Source: Mycobacterium seoulense
GTDB taxonomy: Bacteria; Actinomycetota; Actinomycetes; Mycobacteriales; Mycobacteriaceae
Length of the DNA stretch: 64,000 nt
Direction of reading: 5' to 3'
NCBI RefSeq assembly: GCF_010731595.1
Contig: NZ_AP022582.1
Coordinates: forward strand, 1 to 64,000
A program made the translations under genes and the position numbers. Of this stretch, positions 37,759 through 47,035 are shown one piece after another (within the stretch, counting starts at the first letter, position 1; every line of letters begins with the position of its first letter). The notes under the pieces were generated by a model. That model worked only from the letters and a program-made list of their open reading frames with translations. It was not told where the DNA came from and ran no database searches.

Positions 37759-40700
37759 ACCCGCGTTACAGCCCGGCCGAATTAGCTTGCGCGCTCGGGC
37801 TTTTCCCACCCACCGATGAGCAGGCCGCCGTCATCGCGGCACCGCCCGGACCGCTGGTCGTCATCGCCGGCGCGGGTGCCGGCAAAACCGAGACCATGGC
37901 CGCGCGGGTGGTGTGGCTCGTCGCCAACGGCTACGCCGAGCCCGGCCAGGTGCTGGGGTTGACGTTCACTCGCAAGGCCGCCGGCCAACTGCTGCGCCGG
38001 GTCCGGTCCCGGCTGGCCCGGCTGGCCGGCGTCGGTTCCCCCGCAAGCGGGTGGTGCCCCCAGGGCCCCCAGGGCCCCCAGGGCCCCGACGGCGCCGCCC
38101 CAGCGGAACCGGCGGACGCCCCGACGGTCAGCACCTACCACGCGTTCGCCGGTTCGTTGATCCGCGACTACGGGCTGTTGCTGCCCGTCGAGCCCGACAC
38201 CCGGCTGCTCGGCGAGACCGAGCTGTGGCAGCTGGCCTTCGACGTGGTGAGCGGGTACCGGGGGGAGCTGCGCACCGACAAGACGCCCGCGGCGGTCACC
38301 GCGATGGTGCTGCGGTTGTGGGGCCAGCTGGCCGAACACCTGGTGGACACCCGACAGCTCGGCGACACCCACGTGGAGCTCGAGCGGTTGATCCACGCGC
38401 TGCCGGCGGGCCCCCATCAACGCGACCGCGGGCCCAGCCAGTGGCTGCTGCGGTTGCTGGCCACGCAGACCCAGCGCGCCGCGCTGGTGCCGTTGCTCGA
38501 CGCGCTGAACGAGCGCATGCGCGCGGCGAAGACGATGGACTTCGGCGTGCAGATGGCCTGCGCGGCGCGGCTGGCGGCGAACTTCCCGCAGGTCGGCGCG
38601 GACCTGCGCGGCCGCTACCGGGTGGTGCTGCTCGACGAGTACCAGGACACCGGGCATGCCCAGCGGGTCGCCCTGTCGGCGTTGTTCGGTGGTGGTGTCG
38701 ACGACGGGCTGGCACTGACCGCCGTGGGCGACCCCATCCAGTCGATCTACGGCTGGCGCGGCGCCTCGGCGACCAACCTGCCGCGCTTCACCACCGACTT
38801 CCCGCTGTCGGACGGCACGCCCGCGCCGGTCCTGGAGCTGCGGACCAGCTGGCGCAACCCGCCGCGGGCCCTGCAGCTGGCCAACGCGATATCGGCGGAG
38901 GCGCGGCGCAGGTCGGTCGCCGTGCATGCGCTGCGGCCGCGCCCGGACGCCCCGGCCGGGACCGTCCGCTGCGCATTGCTCGCCGATGTGCAGGCCGAAC
39001 GGGAGTGGATCGCCGACGAGCTCGCGGCGCGGTACCGGGCGGCCCGGGCCGATGGCGAGAGCCCGCCGACCGCGGCGGTCCTGGTGCGCCGCAACGCCGA
39101 CGCCGCCCCGATCGCCGACGCCCTGCGCGCCCGCGGGATACCGGTCGAGGTCGTCGGGTTGGCGGGGCTGCTGTCCATCCCGGAGGTTGCCGACGTCGTG
39201 GCCATGCTGCGGCTCGTCGCCGACCCCACCGCGGGCGCGGCGGCGATGCGGGTGCTCACCGGTCCGCGCTGGCGCCTCGGCGGTCGGGACATCGCCGCCC
39301 TGTGGCGGCGAGCCCGCACACTCGGCGAAGGCCTGGGCCCGGCCGCGTCGCCGGCGCCGGAATCGATCGCGATCGCGGCGGGCCCGGACGCCGACACGGC
39401 CTGCCTGGCCGACGCCATCGCCGATCCGGGCCCGGCCGAGGCGTATTCGGCCGCGGGATATCAGCGCATCGCGGCGCTGGCCGCCGAGCTGCGCGCCCTG
39501 CGCGGCCACCTGGGCCATTCCCTGCCGGACCTGGTCGCCGAGGTGCGCCGCGTGCTGGGTGTCGACTGCGAGGTCCGTGCCGCGGCCGGGGCGAACGCCG
39601 GCTGGACCGGCACCGAGCACCTCGACGCGTTCGCCGACGTCGTCGCCGGCTACGCCGAGCGGGCCGACGCCCGAGCGCCGGACCGGAGCGCAACGGCGTC
39701 GGTGTCGGGCCTGCTGGCCTTCCTGGACGTGGCGGAGTCCGTCGAGAACGGCTTGCCGCCGGCACCGCCGGTGGCGGCGCGCGAGCGGGTCCAGGTGCTC
39801 ACGGTGCACTCCGCCAAGGGGCTGGAATGGCAGGTGGTGGCCGTGGCACACCTGTCGGGCGGCATCTTCCCGTCGACCGCGTCCCGGAGTACCTGGCTCA
39901 CCGACGCGGCCGAGCTGCCACCGCTGCTGCGCGGCGACCGCGCGTCGGCGGGCGCACTGGGCATCCCGCTGCTCGACACCTCCGACGTCACCAATCGAAA
40001 GCAGCTGTCCGACAAGATCTCCGAGCATCGCCGCCAGCTCGAGCAGCGGCGCGTCGACGAGGAGCGCCGGCTGCTGTATGTCGCCATCACCCGGGCCGAG
40101 GACACCCTGCTGGTGTCGGGCCATCATTGGGGCACCACCGGGATCAAACCGCGCGGCCCTTCGGACTTCCTGTGCGAGATCAAGGCGGTCATCGACCGTT
40201 CGGCCGCGGCCGGGGAGCCCTGCGGGGTGGTGGACCGGTGGGCGGCCGCGCCCGCCGACGGTGACCGGAACCCGTTGCGCGACAACACACTCGAGGCGGT
40301 CTGGCCCGCCGATCCGCTGGCCGCCCGGCGCGGCGACGTCGAAAGCGGCGCGGCGTTGGTGAGCCGGGCCATGTCGGGTGATGCGGACGCGGAGGGCGCC
40401 GACGCCGAGGGGTGGGCCGCCGATGTCGACGCGCTACTGTCCGAGCGCGCGCGGTTGGCGGAACGGCCCACCGGCGCGCTACCCAGCCAGTTGTCGGTCA
40501 GCGGGCTGGTGGAGCTGGCCCGCGACCCCGAGGGCGCGGCGCAGCGGCTCAGGCACCGGCTGCCCACCCGCCCCGATCGGCATGCGTTGCTGGGCAACAC
40601 CTTTCATGCCTGGGTCCAGCAATTCTACGGCGCCGAGTGCCTGTTCGATCTCGCGGACCTGCCGGGCGCGGCGGACTCCGACGTCGGCGATACCCGGGAA

Positions 40701-41072
40701 TTGGCCAAATTGCAGGCCGCGTTCACCGAATCGCCTTGGGCGGCTCGCACTCCCATCGCCGTCGAGGTGCCGTTCGAGATGCCGATCGGCGCCACCCTGG
40801 TGCGCGGCCGCATCGACGCGGTGTTCGCAGACCCCGACGGCGGCGTCACGGTCGTGGACTGGAAGACCGGCGACCCGCCGCACGAGCCGGAAGCCATGCG
40901 GCAGGCCGGCGTCCAGCTCGCCGTCTACCGATTGGCGTGGGCCGCCTTGTCCGGCGTTCCGGAATCGTCGGTGCGGACCGCGTTCTACTACGTGCGCGCC
41001 CGCACCACGGTCGCGCCGGATGATTTGCCCGCCCCCGCGGAGCTGGCCGGGTTGCTCACCGGCGGGGGGTGA
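37755..41072 (+). CDS. adnB: Helicase-nuclease subunit AdnB
   Basis: 1105 aa from the GTG at 37755 (GTGA overlap). Motor: Walker A AGAGAGKTETMA at 38-49, LTFTRKAAGQLLRR, Walker B VVLLDEYQDTGHAQ, motif III GDPIQSIYGWRGAS, and VLTVHSAKGLEWQVV. Nuclease: GVTVVDWKTGDPPHEPEAMR. AdnB is the active translocating motor in the heterodimer. An unusual Pro-Gln-Gly repeat (PQGPQGPQGP) lies at about residues 102-111, between motif Ia and the next helix. Equivalent to Rv3201c. Confidence 0.93.
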   Translation: MNPRYSPAELACALGLFPPTDEQAAVIAAPPGPLVVIAGAGAGKTETMAARVVWLVANGYAEPGQVLGLTFTRKAAGQLLRRVRSRLARLAGVGSPASGWCPQGPQGPQGPDGAAPAEPADAPTVSTYHAFAGSLIRDYGLLLPVEPDTRLLGETELWQLAFDVVSGYRGELRTDKTPAAVTAMVLRLWGQLAEHLVDTRQLGDTHVELERLIHALPAGPHQRDRGPSQWLLRLLATQTQRAALVPLLDALNERMRAAKTMDFGVQMACAARLAANFPQVGADLRGRYRVVLLDEYQDTGHAQRVALSALFGGGVDDGLALTAVGDPIQSIYGWRGASATNLPRFTTDFPLSDGTPAPVLELRTSWRNPPRALQLANAISAEARRRSVAVHALRPRPDAPAGTVRCALLADVQAEREWIADELAARYRAARADGESPPTAAVLVRRNADAAPIADALRARGIPVEVVGLAGLLSIPEVADVVAMLRLVADPTAGAAAMRVLTGPRWRLGGRDIAALWRRARTLGEGLGPAASPAPESIAIAAGPDADTACLADAIADPGPAEAYSAAGYQRIAALAAELRALRGHLGHSLPDLVAEVRRVLGVDCEVRAAAGANAGWTGTEHLDAFADVVAGYAERADARAPDRSATASVSGLLAFLDVAESVENGLPPAPPVAARERVQVLTVHSAKGLEWQVVAVAHLSGGIFPSTASRSTWLTDAAELPPLLRGDRASAGALGIPLLDTSDVTNRKQLSDKISEHRRQLEQRRVDEERRLLYVAITRAEDTLLVSGHHWGTTGIKPRGPSDFLCEIKAVIDRSAAAGEPCGVVDRWAAAPADGDRNPLRDNTLEAVWPADPLAARRGDVESGAALVSRAMSGDADAEGADAEGWAADVDALLSERARLAERPTGALPSQLSVSGLVELARDPEGAAQRLRHRLPTRPDRHALLGNTFHAWVQQFYGAECLFDLADLPGAADSDVGDTRELAKLQAAFTESPWAARTPIAVEVPFEMPIGATLVRGRIDAVFADPDGGVTVVDWKTGDPPHEPEAMRQAGVQLAVYRLAWAALSGVPESSVRTAFYYVRARTTVAPDDLPAPAELAGLLTGGG

Positions 41073-41162
41073 GCTGCGCTGCCCGGGTACGGGGGTTGGG
41101 CTCGTGGTTACATTGAGTCGTGCGTGTCACCTGCGCTGGCGTCGAGCCGATGACGGACCGCC

Positions 41163-42233
41163 GTGCGCAACGGTAAGTCCCGACACCCGAGCGGTCTGGA
41201 AGAGGCGCTGACCGCCCAGCGAGGCCACCAGTTGATCGGCGTGGTGCGCATCCCCGAGGAGCACGCCAGCCCCATCCGCGTCATCACCCGCCGCGTGGCC
41301 ATCGCGCTGGTGGTGTTGTTCGCCGCGGCCGTGATCGTCTACGCGGACCGCAACGGGTACCGCGATGTGCGGGGCCAGTCGCTGACCTTCCTCGACTGCG
41401 TGTATTTCTCCGCGGTCTCACTGTCGACGACCGGATACGGCGACATCACCCCGTACACCGAAACCGCGCGGTTGGTTCACACCCTGATCTTTACCGCGCT
41501 GCGGATCGCGTTCCTGGCCGTGTTGGTCGGCACGACCCTCGAAGTGCTCTCTGAGCGTTCCCGGCAAGGGTGGAAGATTCAGCGTTGGAGGAGCAGAGTG
41601 CGCAACCACACGATCGTGATCGGCTACGGCACCAAGGGCAAGACGGCCGTTGCCGCCATCCTCGGTGACGACGGCGCCCAGGGGGACGTCGTCGTCGTCG
41701 ACACCGATCGCGGCACCCTCGAGCACGCCGCCAGCGCCGGCCTGGTCACCGTGCACGGCGACGCCACCAAGGCGGACGTGCTGCGGTTGGCCGGGGCGCA
41801 ACACGCGGCCTCGATCATCGTCGCCGCCAGCCGCGACGACACCGCGGTGCTGGTGACGTTGACGGCGCGGGAGATCGCGCCCAACGCCAAGATCGTGGCG
41901 TCCATCCGGGAGTCCGAAAACCAGCACCTGCTGCAGCAGTCGGGCGCGGACTCGGTGGTGGTGTCCTCGGCGACCGCCGGCCGTCTGCTCGGCCTCGCCA
42001 CCACCACTCCCAGCGTCGTGGAGATGATCGAAGACCTGCTGACGCCGGACTTCGGGCTGGCGATCGCCGAACGTGAGGTGGAGCCGGCCGAGGTCGGCGG
42101 TTCGCCGCGGCATCTGCGCGACATCGTGCTCGGTGTGGTGCGCGACGGCCGCCTGCTGCGCATCGGCGCGCCGGAGGTGGACGCCGTCGAGGCCAACGAC
42201 CGGTTGCTCTACATCCGGCACGCGGGGCACTAG
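41163..42233 (+). CDS. Potassium channel family protein with RCK/TrkA-N domain
   Basis: 356 aa. Two membrane helices (RVAIALVVLFAAAVIVYA and the segment after the filter) flank a pore loop with the filter TTGYGD. A cytosolic RCK domain follows: HTIVIGYGTKGKTAVAAILG (GxGxxG), VVVVDTDRGTLEHAASAG and GDATKADVLRLAGA. This is the MthK/Kch layout, gated by ligands on the RCK domain. Start GTG 41163; equivalent to Rv3200c. Confidence 0.92.
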   Translation: MRNGKSRHPSGLEEALTAQRGHQLIGVVRIPEEHASPIRVITRRVAIALVVLFAAAVIVYADRNGYRDVRGQSLTFLDCVYFSAVSLSTTGYGDITPYTETARLVHTLIFTALRIAFLAVLVGTTLEVLSERSRQGWKIQRWRSRVRNHTIVIGYGTKGKTAVAAILGDDGAQGDVVVVDTDRGTLEHAASAGLVTVHGDATKADVLRLAGAQHAASIIVAASRDDTAVLVTLTAREIAPNAKIVASIRESENQHLLQQSGADSVVVSSATAGRLLGLATTTPSVVEMIEDLLTPDFGLAIAEREVEPAEVGGSPRHLRDIVLGVVRDGRLLRIGAPEVDAVEANDRLLYIRHAGH

Positions 42234-43165
42234 TGGGTATCGCGGACTTTCAGCTGCGCAACGTTCCGCTGCTGTCGCGCGTCGGCGCCGACCGGGCCGA
42301 CCAGCTGCGCACCGATGTCGAGGCGGCCGCCGCCGGGTGGGCGGACGCGGCGCTGCTGCGGGTGGATTCGCGCAGCCAGGTGCTGGTCGCCGACGGCCGG
42401 GTGGTGCTGGGCGCCGCGGCCAGCCTGGGCGACAAGCCGCCTCCGGAGGCGGTGTTCCTGGGCCGCATAGACGACGACCGCCACGTGTGGGCCATCCGCG
42501 GCGCGCTGGAGGCGCCCGAGGACCCCGACGTGCGCGCCGAGGTGGTGAATCTGCGCGGCCTTGGCTCGATTCTCGACGACACCAGCAGCCAACTGGTGTC
42601 CTCGGCGCTCGCGCTGCTCAATTGGCACGACTCCGCGCGGTTCAGCTCGGTCGACGGCTCACCGACCAGGCCGGCGCGGGCGGGCTGGGCTCGGGTCAAC
42701 CCGGTCACCGGCCACGAGGAGTTCCCGCGCATCGACCCGGCGGTGATCTGCCTGGTCCACGACGGCGGCGACCGCGCGGTGCTGGCCCGCCAGGCGGTGT
42801 GGCCGGAGCGGATGTTCTCGCTGCTGGCGGGGTTCGTCGAGGCCGGTGAGTCGTTCGAGGTCTGCGTCGCCCGCGAGATCCGGGAGGAAATCGGCCTGAC
42901 CGTCCGCGAGGTGCGCTACCTGGGCAGCCAGCCCTGGCCGTTCCCGCGCTCACTGATGGTCGGCTTCCACGCCGTCGCCGACCCGGCGGAGGACTTCTCG
43001 TTCAACGACGGCGAGATCGCCGAGGCGGCGTGGTTCACCCGCGACGAGGTGCGCGCGGCGCTGGCCGCCGGCGACTGGTCCAGCTCGGCGGAATCCAAAC
43101 TGCTGCTGCCCGGGTCGATCTCGATCGCGCGCGTGATCATCGAATCCTGGGCCGCGCTCGACTGA
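42233..43165 (+). CDS. nudC: NADH pyrophosphatase NudC
   Basis: 310 aa. Hydrolyses NAD(H) and can remove NAD caps from RNA. Nudix box GFVEAGESFEVCVAREIREE-IGL and the NADH-type SQPWPFPRSLMVGF motif are present. The zinc ribbon that precedes the Nudix domain in most NudC proteins has no cysteines here (NWHDSARFSSVDGSPTRPAR). The GTG shares one base with the channel stop (TAGTG), so the two form an operon. In M. tuberculosis it affects isoniazid-NAD adducts. Confidence 0.93.
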   Translation: MGIADFQLRNVPLLSRVGADRADQLRTDVEAAAAGWADAALLRVDSRSQVLVADGRVVLGAAASLGDKPPPEAVFLGRIDDDRHVWAIRGALEAPEDPDVRAEVVNLRGLGSILDDTSSQLVSSALALLNWHDSARFSSVDGSPTRPARAGWARVNPVTGHEEFPRIDPAVICLVHDGGDRAVLARQAVWPERMFSLLAGFVEAGESFEVCVAREIREEIGLTVREVRYLGSQPWPFPRSLMVGFHAVADPAEDFSFNDGEIAEAAWFTRDEVRAALAAGDWSSSAESKLLLPGSISIARVIIESWAALD

Positions 43166-43175
43166 CCCGGCGCGG

Positions 43176-43856
43176 CTACTTGATGCGGCCGGTCACCGTC
43201 TGCAGGACGGTGTCGGCGACCTGCTCGGTGGGTTCGATTCCGAGCACGCCGACCGACACCAGCACCGACGACTTCACCGTGTACAGGTGAATCCATCCGT
43301 CGGAGCCGAGCTTGAGGGTCGCGGAGTCCGGCTTGTTCAGGGCGAAGTCGTAGGCGTTGTGGTGCAGCGCGGCGCACTGGTCGAGGGTCGTGTGCAGCTG
43401 GTTGAGCGCCCCGCCCGCGGCGGCGGCGTCCGGGTAGATGACGACGGTGTTGGTGATCTCGTTGATCGGGGCGATGCCGCCGGGCCTCAGGTCGTCGGTC
43501 GAGCCGCTGTAGGCCACCGATCGGTACTCCTTCCAGCCCCCGGCGAAGGTGAGGTCCGTCGACCCCACCGCCCGGCAGGGGGCGGGCGGGTTGCCGACGG
43601 TCTCCCGCGGCGGATCATGCCGGTCGGCATACGAATACGGTTGCAGCCCTTCGAAATTGGCGATGCGACGCGCATCTGCCAGGCTGATGACGAGTGATTC
43701 GGCGTAGGCGTGATCGGGGGGCGTCGCCGCGGTGTTACTGGGCGAGTGCCCGCACGCCGACGCAAGAGCCACCGCGCCGCAGGCGATCACGGCCGACGCC
43801 CTGCCCATCCCCGGCACGCGCCGGAGAAAACGGCTCGAACGGGGACTCGACGCCAT
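43176..43856 (-). CDS. Lipoprotein with PknH-like extracellular sensor domain
   Basis: 226 aa from ATG 43856 (MASSPRSSRFLRRVPGMGRA). The signal ACGAVALASAC ends in a lipobox (L-A-S-A-C) for lipidation. The exported part has SLVISLADARRIANFEGLQP, NPPAPCRAVGSTDLTFAGG, NTVVIYPDAAAAGGALNQLH and CAALHH, the pattern of the PknH_C-like sensor domain found in mycobacterial lipoproteins and in the kinase PknH. It opposes nudC and is not in this place in M. tuberculosis as I recall. Ligand unknown. Confidence 0.82.
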   Translation of the reverse strand: MASSPRSSRFLRRVPGMGRASAVIACGAVALASACGHSPSNTAATPPDHAYAESLVISLADARRIANFEGLQPYSYADRHDPPRETVGNPPAPCRAVGSTDLTFAGGWKEYRSVAYSGSTDDLRPGGIAPINEITNTVVIYPDAAAAGGALNQLHTTLDQCAALHHNAYDFALNKPDSATLKLGSDGWIHLYTVKSSVLVSVGVLGIEPTEQVADTVLQTVTGRIK

Positions 43857-43882
43857 GGTCACCTATGTTAGGGCCGCGGTCC

Positions 43883-44137
43883 TCAGGCGCCGGTTTCGGC
43901 GAGCTTGGCCTTGACCTCGGCCGCGCTCGGATTGGTCAGCGTCGACCCGTCGGCGAACTTCACCGTGGGAACCGTCCTGTTGCCGCCGTTGACCGAACCG
44001 ACGAATTCGGCCGCCGCGCGGTCGTGCTCGATGTCGACCGCCTCGTACGGGATTCCGTTGGACTTCAACACGGTCATGAGGCGATGGCAGTAGCCACACC
44101 ATGAGGTCGTGTAGACGGTGATCGGGGCAGTGGTCAT
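43883..44137 (-). CDS. mrx1: Mycoredoxin-1 (glutaredoxin-like, mycothiol-dependent)
   Basis: 84 aa. Redox motif TTSWCGYCHRL with Cys14 and Cys17, cis-proline TVPTVKFADG, and the C-terminal helix. Mycoredoxin-1 reduces mycothiol mixed disulfides in actinobacteria, which lack glutathione. ATG 44137 (MTTAPITVYT). It is divergent from uvrD2 and ends 26 bases from the lipoprotein start on the same strand. Equivalent to Rv3198A. Confidence 0.93.
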   Translation of the reverse strand: MTTAPITVYTTSWCGYCHRLMTVLKSNGIPYEAVDIEHDRAAAEFVGSVNGGNRTVPTVKFADGSTLTNPSAAEVKAKLAETGA

Positions 44138-44241
44138 AGCTGCTAAACGTAACCCGGCGACAATGTGTTCCGCGCCGCGGGCGCCACGCGCATGCCGGCG
44201 TGTCATGACAACTCGCCGACGCGCACCGGGCGGGGCCCCGT

Positions 44242-44264
44242 TTGTCGGCCGCCGCTGTCAAGAT
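44242..44264 (+). promoter_or_regulatory. Candidate RecA-independent (PafBC-type) damage promoter of uvrD2
   Basis: TTGTCGGCC (44242-44250), eight bases, then CAAGAT (44259-44264). The layout is the same as before adnA and fits TTGTCRG-N-TAnnnT with one -10 mismatch. The +1 would fall at about the ATG 44272. Confidence 0.4.
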
Positions 44265-44271
44265 GGACGCC

Positions 44272-46371
44272 ATGCCGATGCTCGCCGACGCCTTGACCGC
44301 CGGGCTGGACGACGAGCAGCGCGAGGCGGTGCTGGCCCCGCGCGGACCGGTCTGCGTGCTCGCGGGCGCCGGGACGGGCAAGACCCGCACCATCACGCAC
44401 CGGATCGCGCAGCTGGTGGCGAGCGGTCACGTGGCCGCCGGGCAGGTGCTGGCGGTCACCTTCACCCAGCGCGCGGCGGGGGAGATGCGTTCCCGGCTGC
44501 GGATGCTCGACTCCGCCGCGGGCACCGACACCGGCGTCGGCGGGGTGCAGGCCCTGACGTTTCACGCCGCGGCGCACCGGCAACTGCGGTACTTCTGGCC
44601 GCGGGTGGTCGGGGACACCGGCTGGCAGCTGCTGGACACCAAGTTCGCGGTGGTGGCGCGGGCGGCCAGCCGCGCCCGGATCAACGCCAGCACCGACGAC
44701 GTCCGTGACCTGGCGGGCGAGATCGAATGGGCCAAGGCGTCGCTGATCACCCCCGAGGACTACCCGGCCGCCGTGGCCGAGGCGGGGCGCGACATCCCGT
44801 TGGACGCCGCGCGGGTCGCGACGGTGTATGCCGCCTACGAGGCGCTCAAGGTCCGCGACGAATCGGTGACGCTGCTCGACTTCGACGACCTGCTGCTGCA
44901 TACCGCGGCCGCGATCGAGAACGACGCCGCCGTGGCCGACGAGTTCCGCGGCCGCTACCGCTGTTTCGTCGTCGACGAATACCAGGACGTCACCCCCCTG
45001 CAGCAGCGGGTGCTGACGGCGTGGCTGGGTGACCGGGACGACCTGACCGTCGTCGGCGACGCCAACCAGACCATCTACTCGTTCACCGGGGCCTCGCCGC
45101 GCTTCCTGCTCGACTTCTCGCGGCGGTATCCCGACGCCACCGTGGTCCGCCTGGAACGCGACTACCGCTCCACCCCGCAGGTGGTGTCGTTGGCCAACCA
45201 GGTGATCGCCGCGGCCCGCGGCCGCGTCGCCGGCAGCAAGCTGCACCTGTTGGGGCAACGCCCGCCGGGCCCGGCGCCGTCGTTTCACGAGCATCCCGAC
45301 GAACCGGCCGAGTCCGCCGCGGTCGCGGCGTCGATCGCCCGGCTGATCGAGGCGGGCACCCCGCCGTCGGAGATCGCCGTGCTGTACCGGGTCAACGCGC
45401 AGTCGGAGGCCTACGAGGAGGCGCTGACCGAGGCGGGCATCCCGTATCAGGTCCGCGGCGGCGAGGGGTTCTTCACCCGCCAGGAGATCAAGCAGGCGAT
45501 GTTGGCGCTGCAGCGGGCGGCCGAGCGCGGCGCCGAGGGGCCGCTGCCCGCGGTCGTGCGGGCGGTCCTGGAGCCGCTGGGGCTGACGGCCGAGCCGCCG
45601 GTCGGCACCCGCGCCCGGGAACGCTGGGAGGCGCTGACCGCGCTGGCCGAGTTGGTCGACGACGAGGTGGCCCAGCGCCCACAGCTGGAGCTCACGGGAC
45701 TGCTGACCGAACTCCGGCTGCGCGCCGACGCGCGGCACCCGCCGGTGGTGCAGGGCGTGACGCTGGCGTCCCTGCACGCCGCCAAGGGCCTGGAGTGGGA
45801 TGCGGTGTTCTTGGTCGGGCTGGCCGACGGCACGCTGCCCATCTCGCACGCGCTGGCGCACGGGCCCGAAAGCGAGGCCGTCGAGGAGGAGCGCCGCCTG
45901 CTCTACGTCGGAATCACCAGGGCGCGAACACATTTGACGCTCAGCTGGGCGCTGGCCCGCAGCCCCGGCGGGCGGCAGGGCCGCAAGCCGTCGCGGTTCC
46001 TCAACGGCATCGCGCCGCAGGCGCGCGCCGACGCCGCCCCCAACAGGGCCCGGCGCAACCGGGGACCCGCGCCCCGCTGCCGGATCTGCAACAAGGACCT
46101 GTCCACCGCCGCGGCCGTCATGCTGCGGCGCTGCGAAACGTGTGCCGCCGACGTCGACGAGGAGTTGCTGCTGCGGCTCAAGGCCTGGCGGCTAGACATC
46201 GCCAAGGAGCAGAAGGTGCCCGCCTATGTGGTGTTCACCGACAACACGCTGATCGCGATCGCCGAGCTGCGCCCCGGCGACGAGGACGCGCTGATCGCGA
46301 TCCCCGGCATCGGGGCGCGCAAGCTGGAACAGTATGGGCCCGACGTGCTGGAGTTGGTCCGCGGCCGCTGA
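44272..46371 (+). CDS. uvrD2: ATP-dependent DNA helicase UvrD2
   Basis: 699 aa superfamily 1A helicase. Walker A AGAGTGKT at 31-38, [17 protein letters not shown], Walker [33 protein letters not shown], and [20 protein letters not shown]. The C-terminus has a zinc tetrad (CRICNKD...CETC) and an HRDC domain ([20 protein letters not shown]), the arrangement unique to mycobacterial UvrD2. I prefer ATG 44272 to 44263, since the latter overlaps the putative -10. Equivalent to Rv3198c. Confidence 0.94.
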   Translation: MPMLADALTAGLDDEQREAVLAPRGPVCVLAGAGTGKTRTITHRIAQLVASGHVAAGQVLAVTFTQRAAGEMRSRLRMLDSAAGTDTGVGGVQALTFHAAAHRQLRYFWPRVVGDTGWQLLDTKFAVVARAASRARINASTDDVRDLAGEIEWAKASLITPEDYPAAVAEAGRDIPLDAARVATVYAAYEALKVRDESVTLLDFDDLLLHTAAAIENDAAVADEFRGRYRCFVVDEYQDVTPLQQRVLTAWLGDRDDLTVVGDANQTIYSFTGASPRFLLDFSRRYPDATVVRLERDYRSTPQVVSLANQVIAAARGRVAGSKLHLLGQRPPGPAPSFHEHPDEPAESAAVAASIARLIEAGTPPSEIAVLYRVNAQSEAYEEALTEAGIPYQVRGGEGFFTRQEIKQAMLALQRAAERGAEGPLPAVVRAVLEPLGLTAEPPVGTRARERWEALTALAELVDDEVAQRPQLELTGLLTELRLRADARHPPVVQGVTLASLHAAKGLEWDAVFLVGLADGTLPISHALAHGPESEAVEEERRLLYVGITRARTHLTLSWALARSPGGRQGRKPSRFLNGIAPQARADAAPNRARRNRGPAPRCRICNKDLSTAAAVMLRRCETCAADVDEELLLRLKAWRLDIAKEQKVPAYVVFTDNTLIAIAELRPGDEDALIAIPGIGARKLEQYGPDVLELVRGR

Positions 46372-46391
46372 CCGGTGAACGCGCAGGTCAG

Positions 46392-46429
46392 AAAATCGGT
46401 TGTGGCGAACGGCGGCTAGGATCTACCCT
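46392..46429 (+). promoter_or_regulatory. whiB7 autoregulated promoter
   Basis: AAAAT (46392-46396) stands three bases before TTGTGG (46400-46405), which is 18 bases from TACCCT (46424-46429); TAGGAT at 46417-46422 is an alternative -10. An AT-rich block just upstream of the -35 is the binding signature of WhiB7 with sigma A, and WhiB7 activates its own gene. Confidence 0.65.
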
Positions 46430-46471
46430 CGAAACCGCGGTCTGCGCGCTAACGGGAAGGAGGTGGCCACG

Positions 46472-46633
46472 ATGATCAACGACGCGTTCGGTGTGGGCGT
46501 GGCCGCCGCGGCGCTGTCCGCGCGCACCTTCCACGCCGCGCACACCGCTACGCCGGCGGCCGCGTTGAAGCATCGCGCCGCCGCCGCGACGAACGCGTCC
46601 GTGGGACTCGAGGTCCACCGAATGGCCACCTGA
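46472..46633 (+). CDS. whiB7 leader peptide (upstream ORF)
   Basis: 53 codons from ATG 46472, with an excellent GGGAAGGAGG site eight bases upstream. The peptide is Ala-rich (MINDAFGVGVAAAALSARTF) and ends HRMAT. In mycobacteria, translation of such a whiB7 leader controls a downstream terminator: stalled ribosomes under antibiotic stress allow read-through. Here the last codons contain a copy of the terminator arm sequence, which supports direct coupling. Confidence 0.8.
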   Translation: MINDAFGVGVAAAALSARTFHAAHTATPAAALKHRAAAATNASVGLEVHRMAT

Positions 46634-46652
46634 CAGCCCGGTTTTCACCGAA

Positions 46653-46695
46653 TGGCCACGGACCCGAAGTCAAGGATCCGTGGCCACAGTTTTTT
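46653..46695 (+). terminator. whiB7 attenuator (Rho-independent)
   Basis: TGGCCACGGA (46653-46662) pairs perfectly with TCCGTGGCCA (46677-46686), followed by a T run at 46690-46695. It lies between the leader ORF stop and whiB7. A 14-base direct repeat (46616-46629 and 46646-46659) means the 3' arm can also pair with the end of the leader ORF. Confidence 0.88.
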
Positions 46696-46765
46696 CGGGC
46701 GCAAGCCCGCTCCCTGGTCCGGATCAGCAGCAGGAAGCCCCGACCAGGAAGCAGGTGAGCAGGAC

Positions 46766-47035
46766 ATGTCGGTACTGACAGTCCCCCGACAGCCGTCGCC
46801 GGTGTTGCCGTGCCACGCCGGCGATCCCGACCTCTGGTTCGCCGAGACCCCGGCCGACCTCGAGCGCGCCAAGGCGCTCTGCGCGGGCTGCCCGATCCGG
46901 CGCCAGTGCCTGGCGTCGGCGCTCGAACGCGCCGAGCCCTGGGGGGTGTGGGGCGGGGAGATCTTCGACCGGGGCGCGATCCTGAGCTTCAAACGACCGC
47001 GCGGACGTCCCCGCAAAGACGGGGTCGCCGCCTAG
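46766..47035 (+). CDS. whiB7: Transcriptional regulator WhiB7 (intrinsic antibiotic resistance)
   Basis: 89 aa. Cluster cysteines at 16, 39, 42 and 48 (CAGCPIRRQC), the GVWGG turn at 60-64 and the AT-hook RGRPRK at 79-84, which sets WhiB7 apart from other Wbl proteins. It activates resistance genes against ribosome-targeting drugs. Its stop overlaps the end of the opposing ADCK gene by four bases. Confidence 0.97.
   Translation: MSVLTVPRQPSPVLPCHAGDPDLWFAETPADLERAKALCAGCPIRRQCLASALERAEPWGVWGGEIFDRGAILSFKRPRGRPRKDGVAA

Noticed and set aside
37782..40127. 781-codon open frame opposite adnB
   Set aside because: Antisense shadow of a strongly supported gene.
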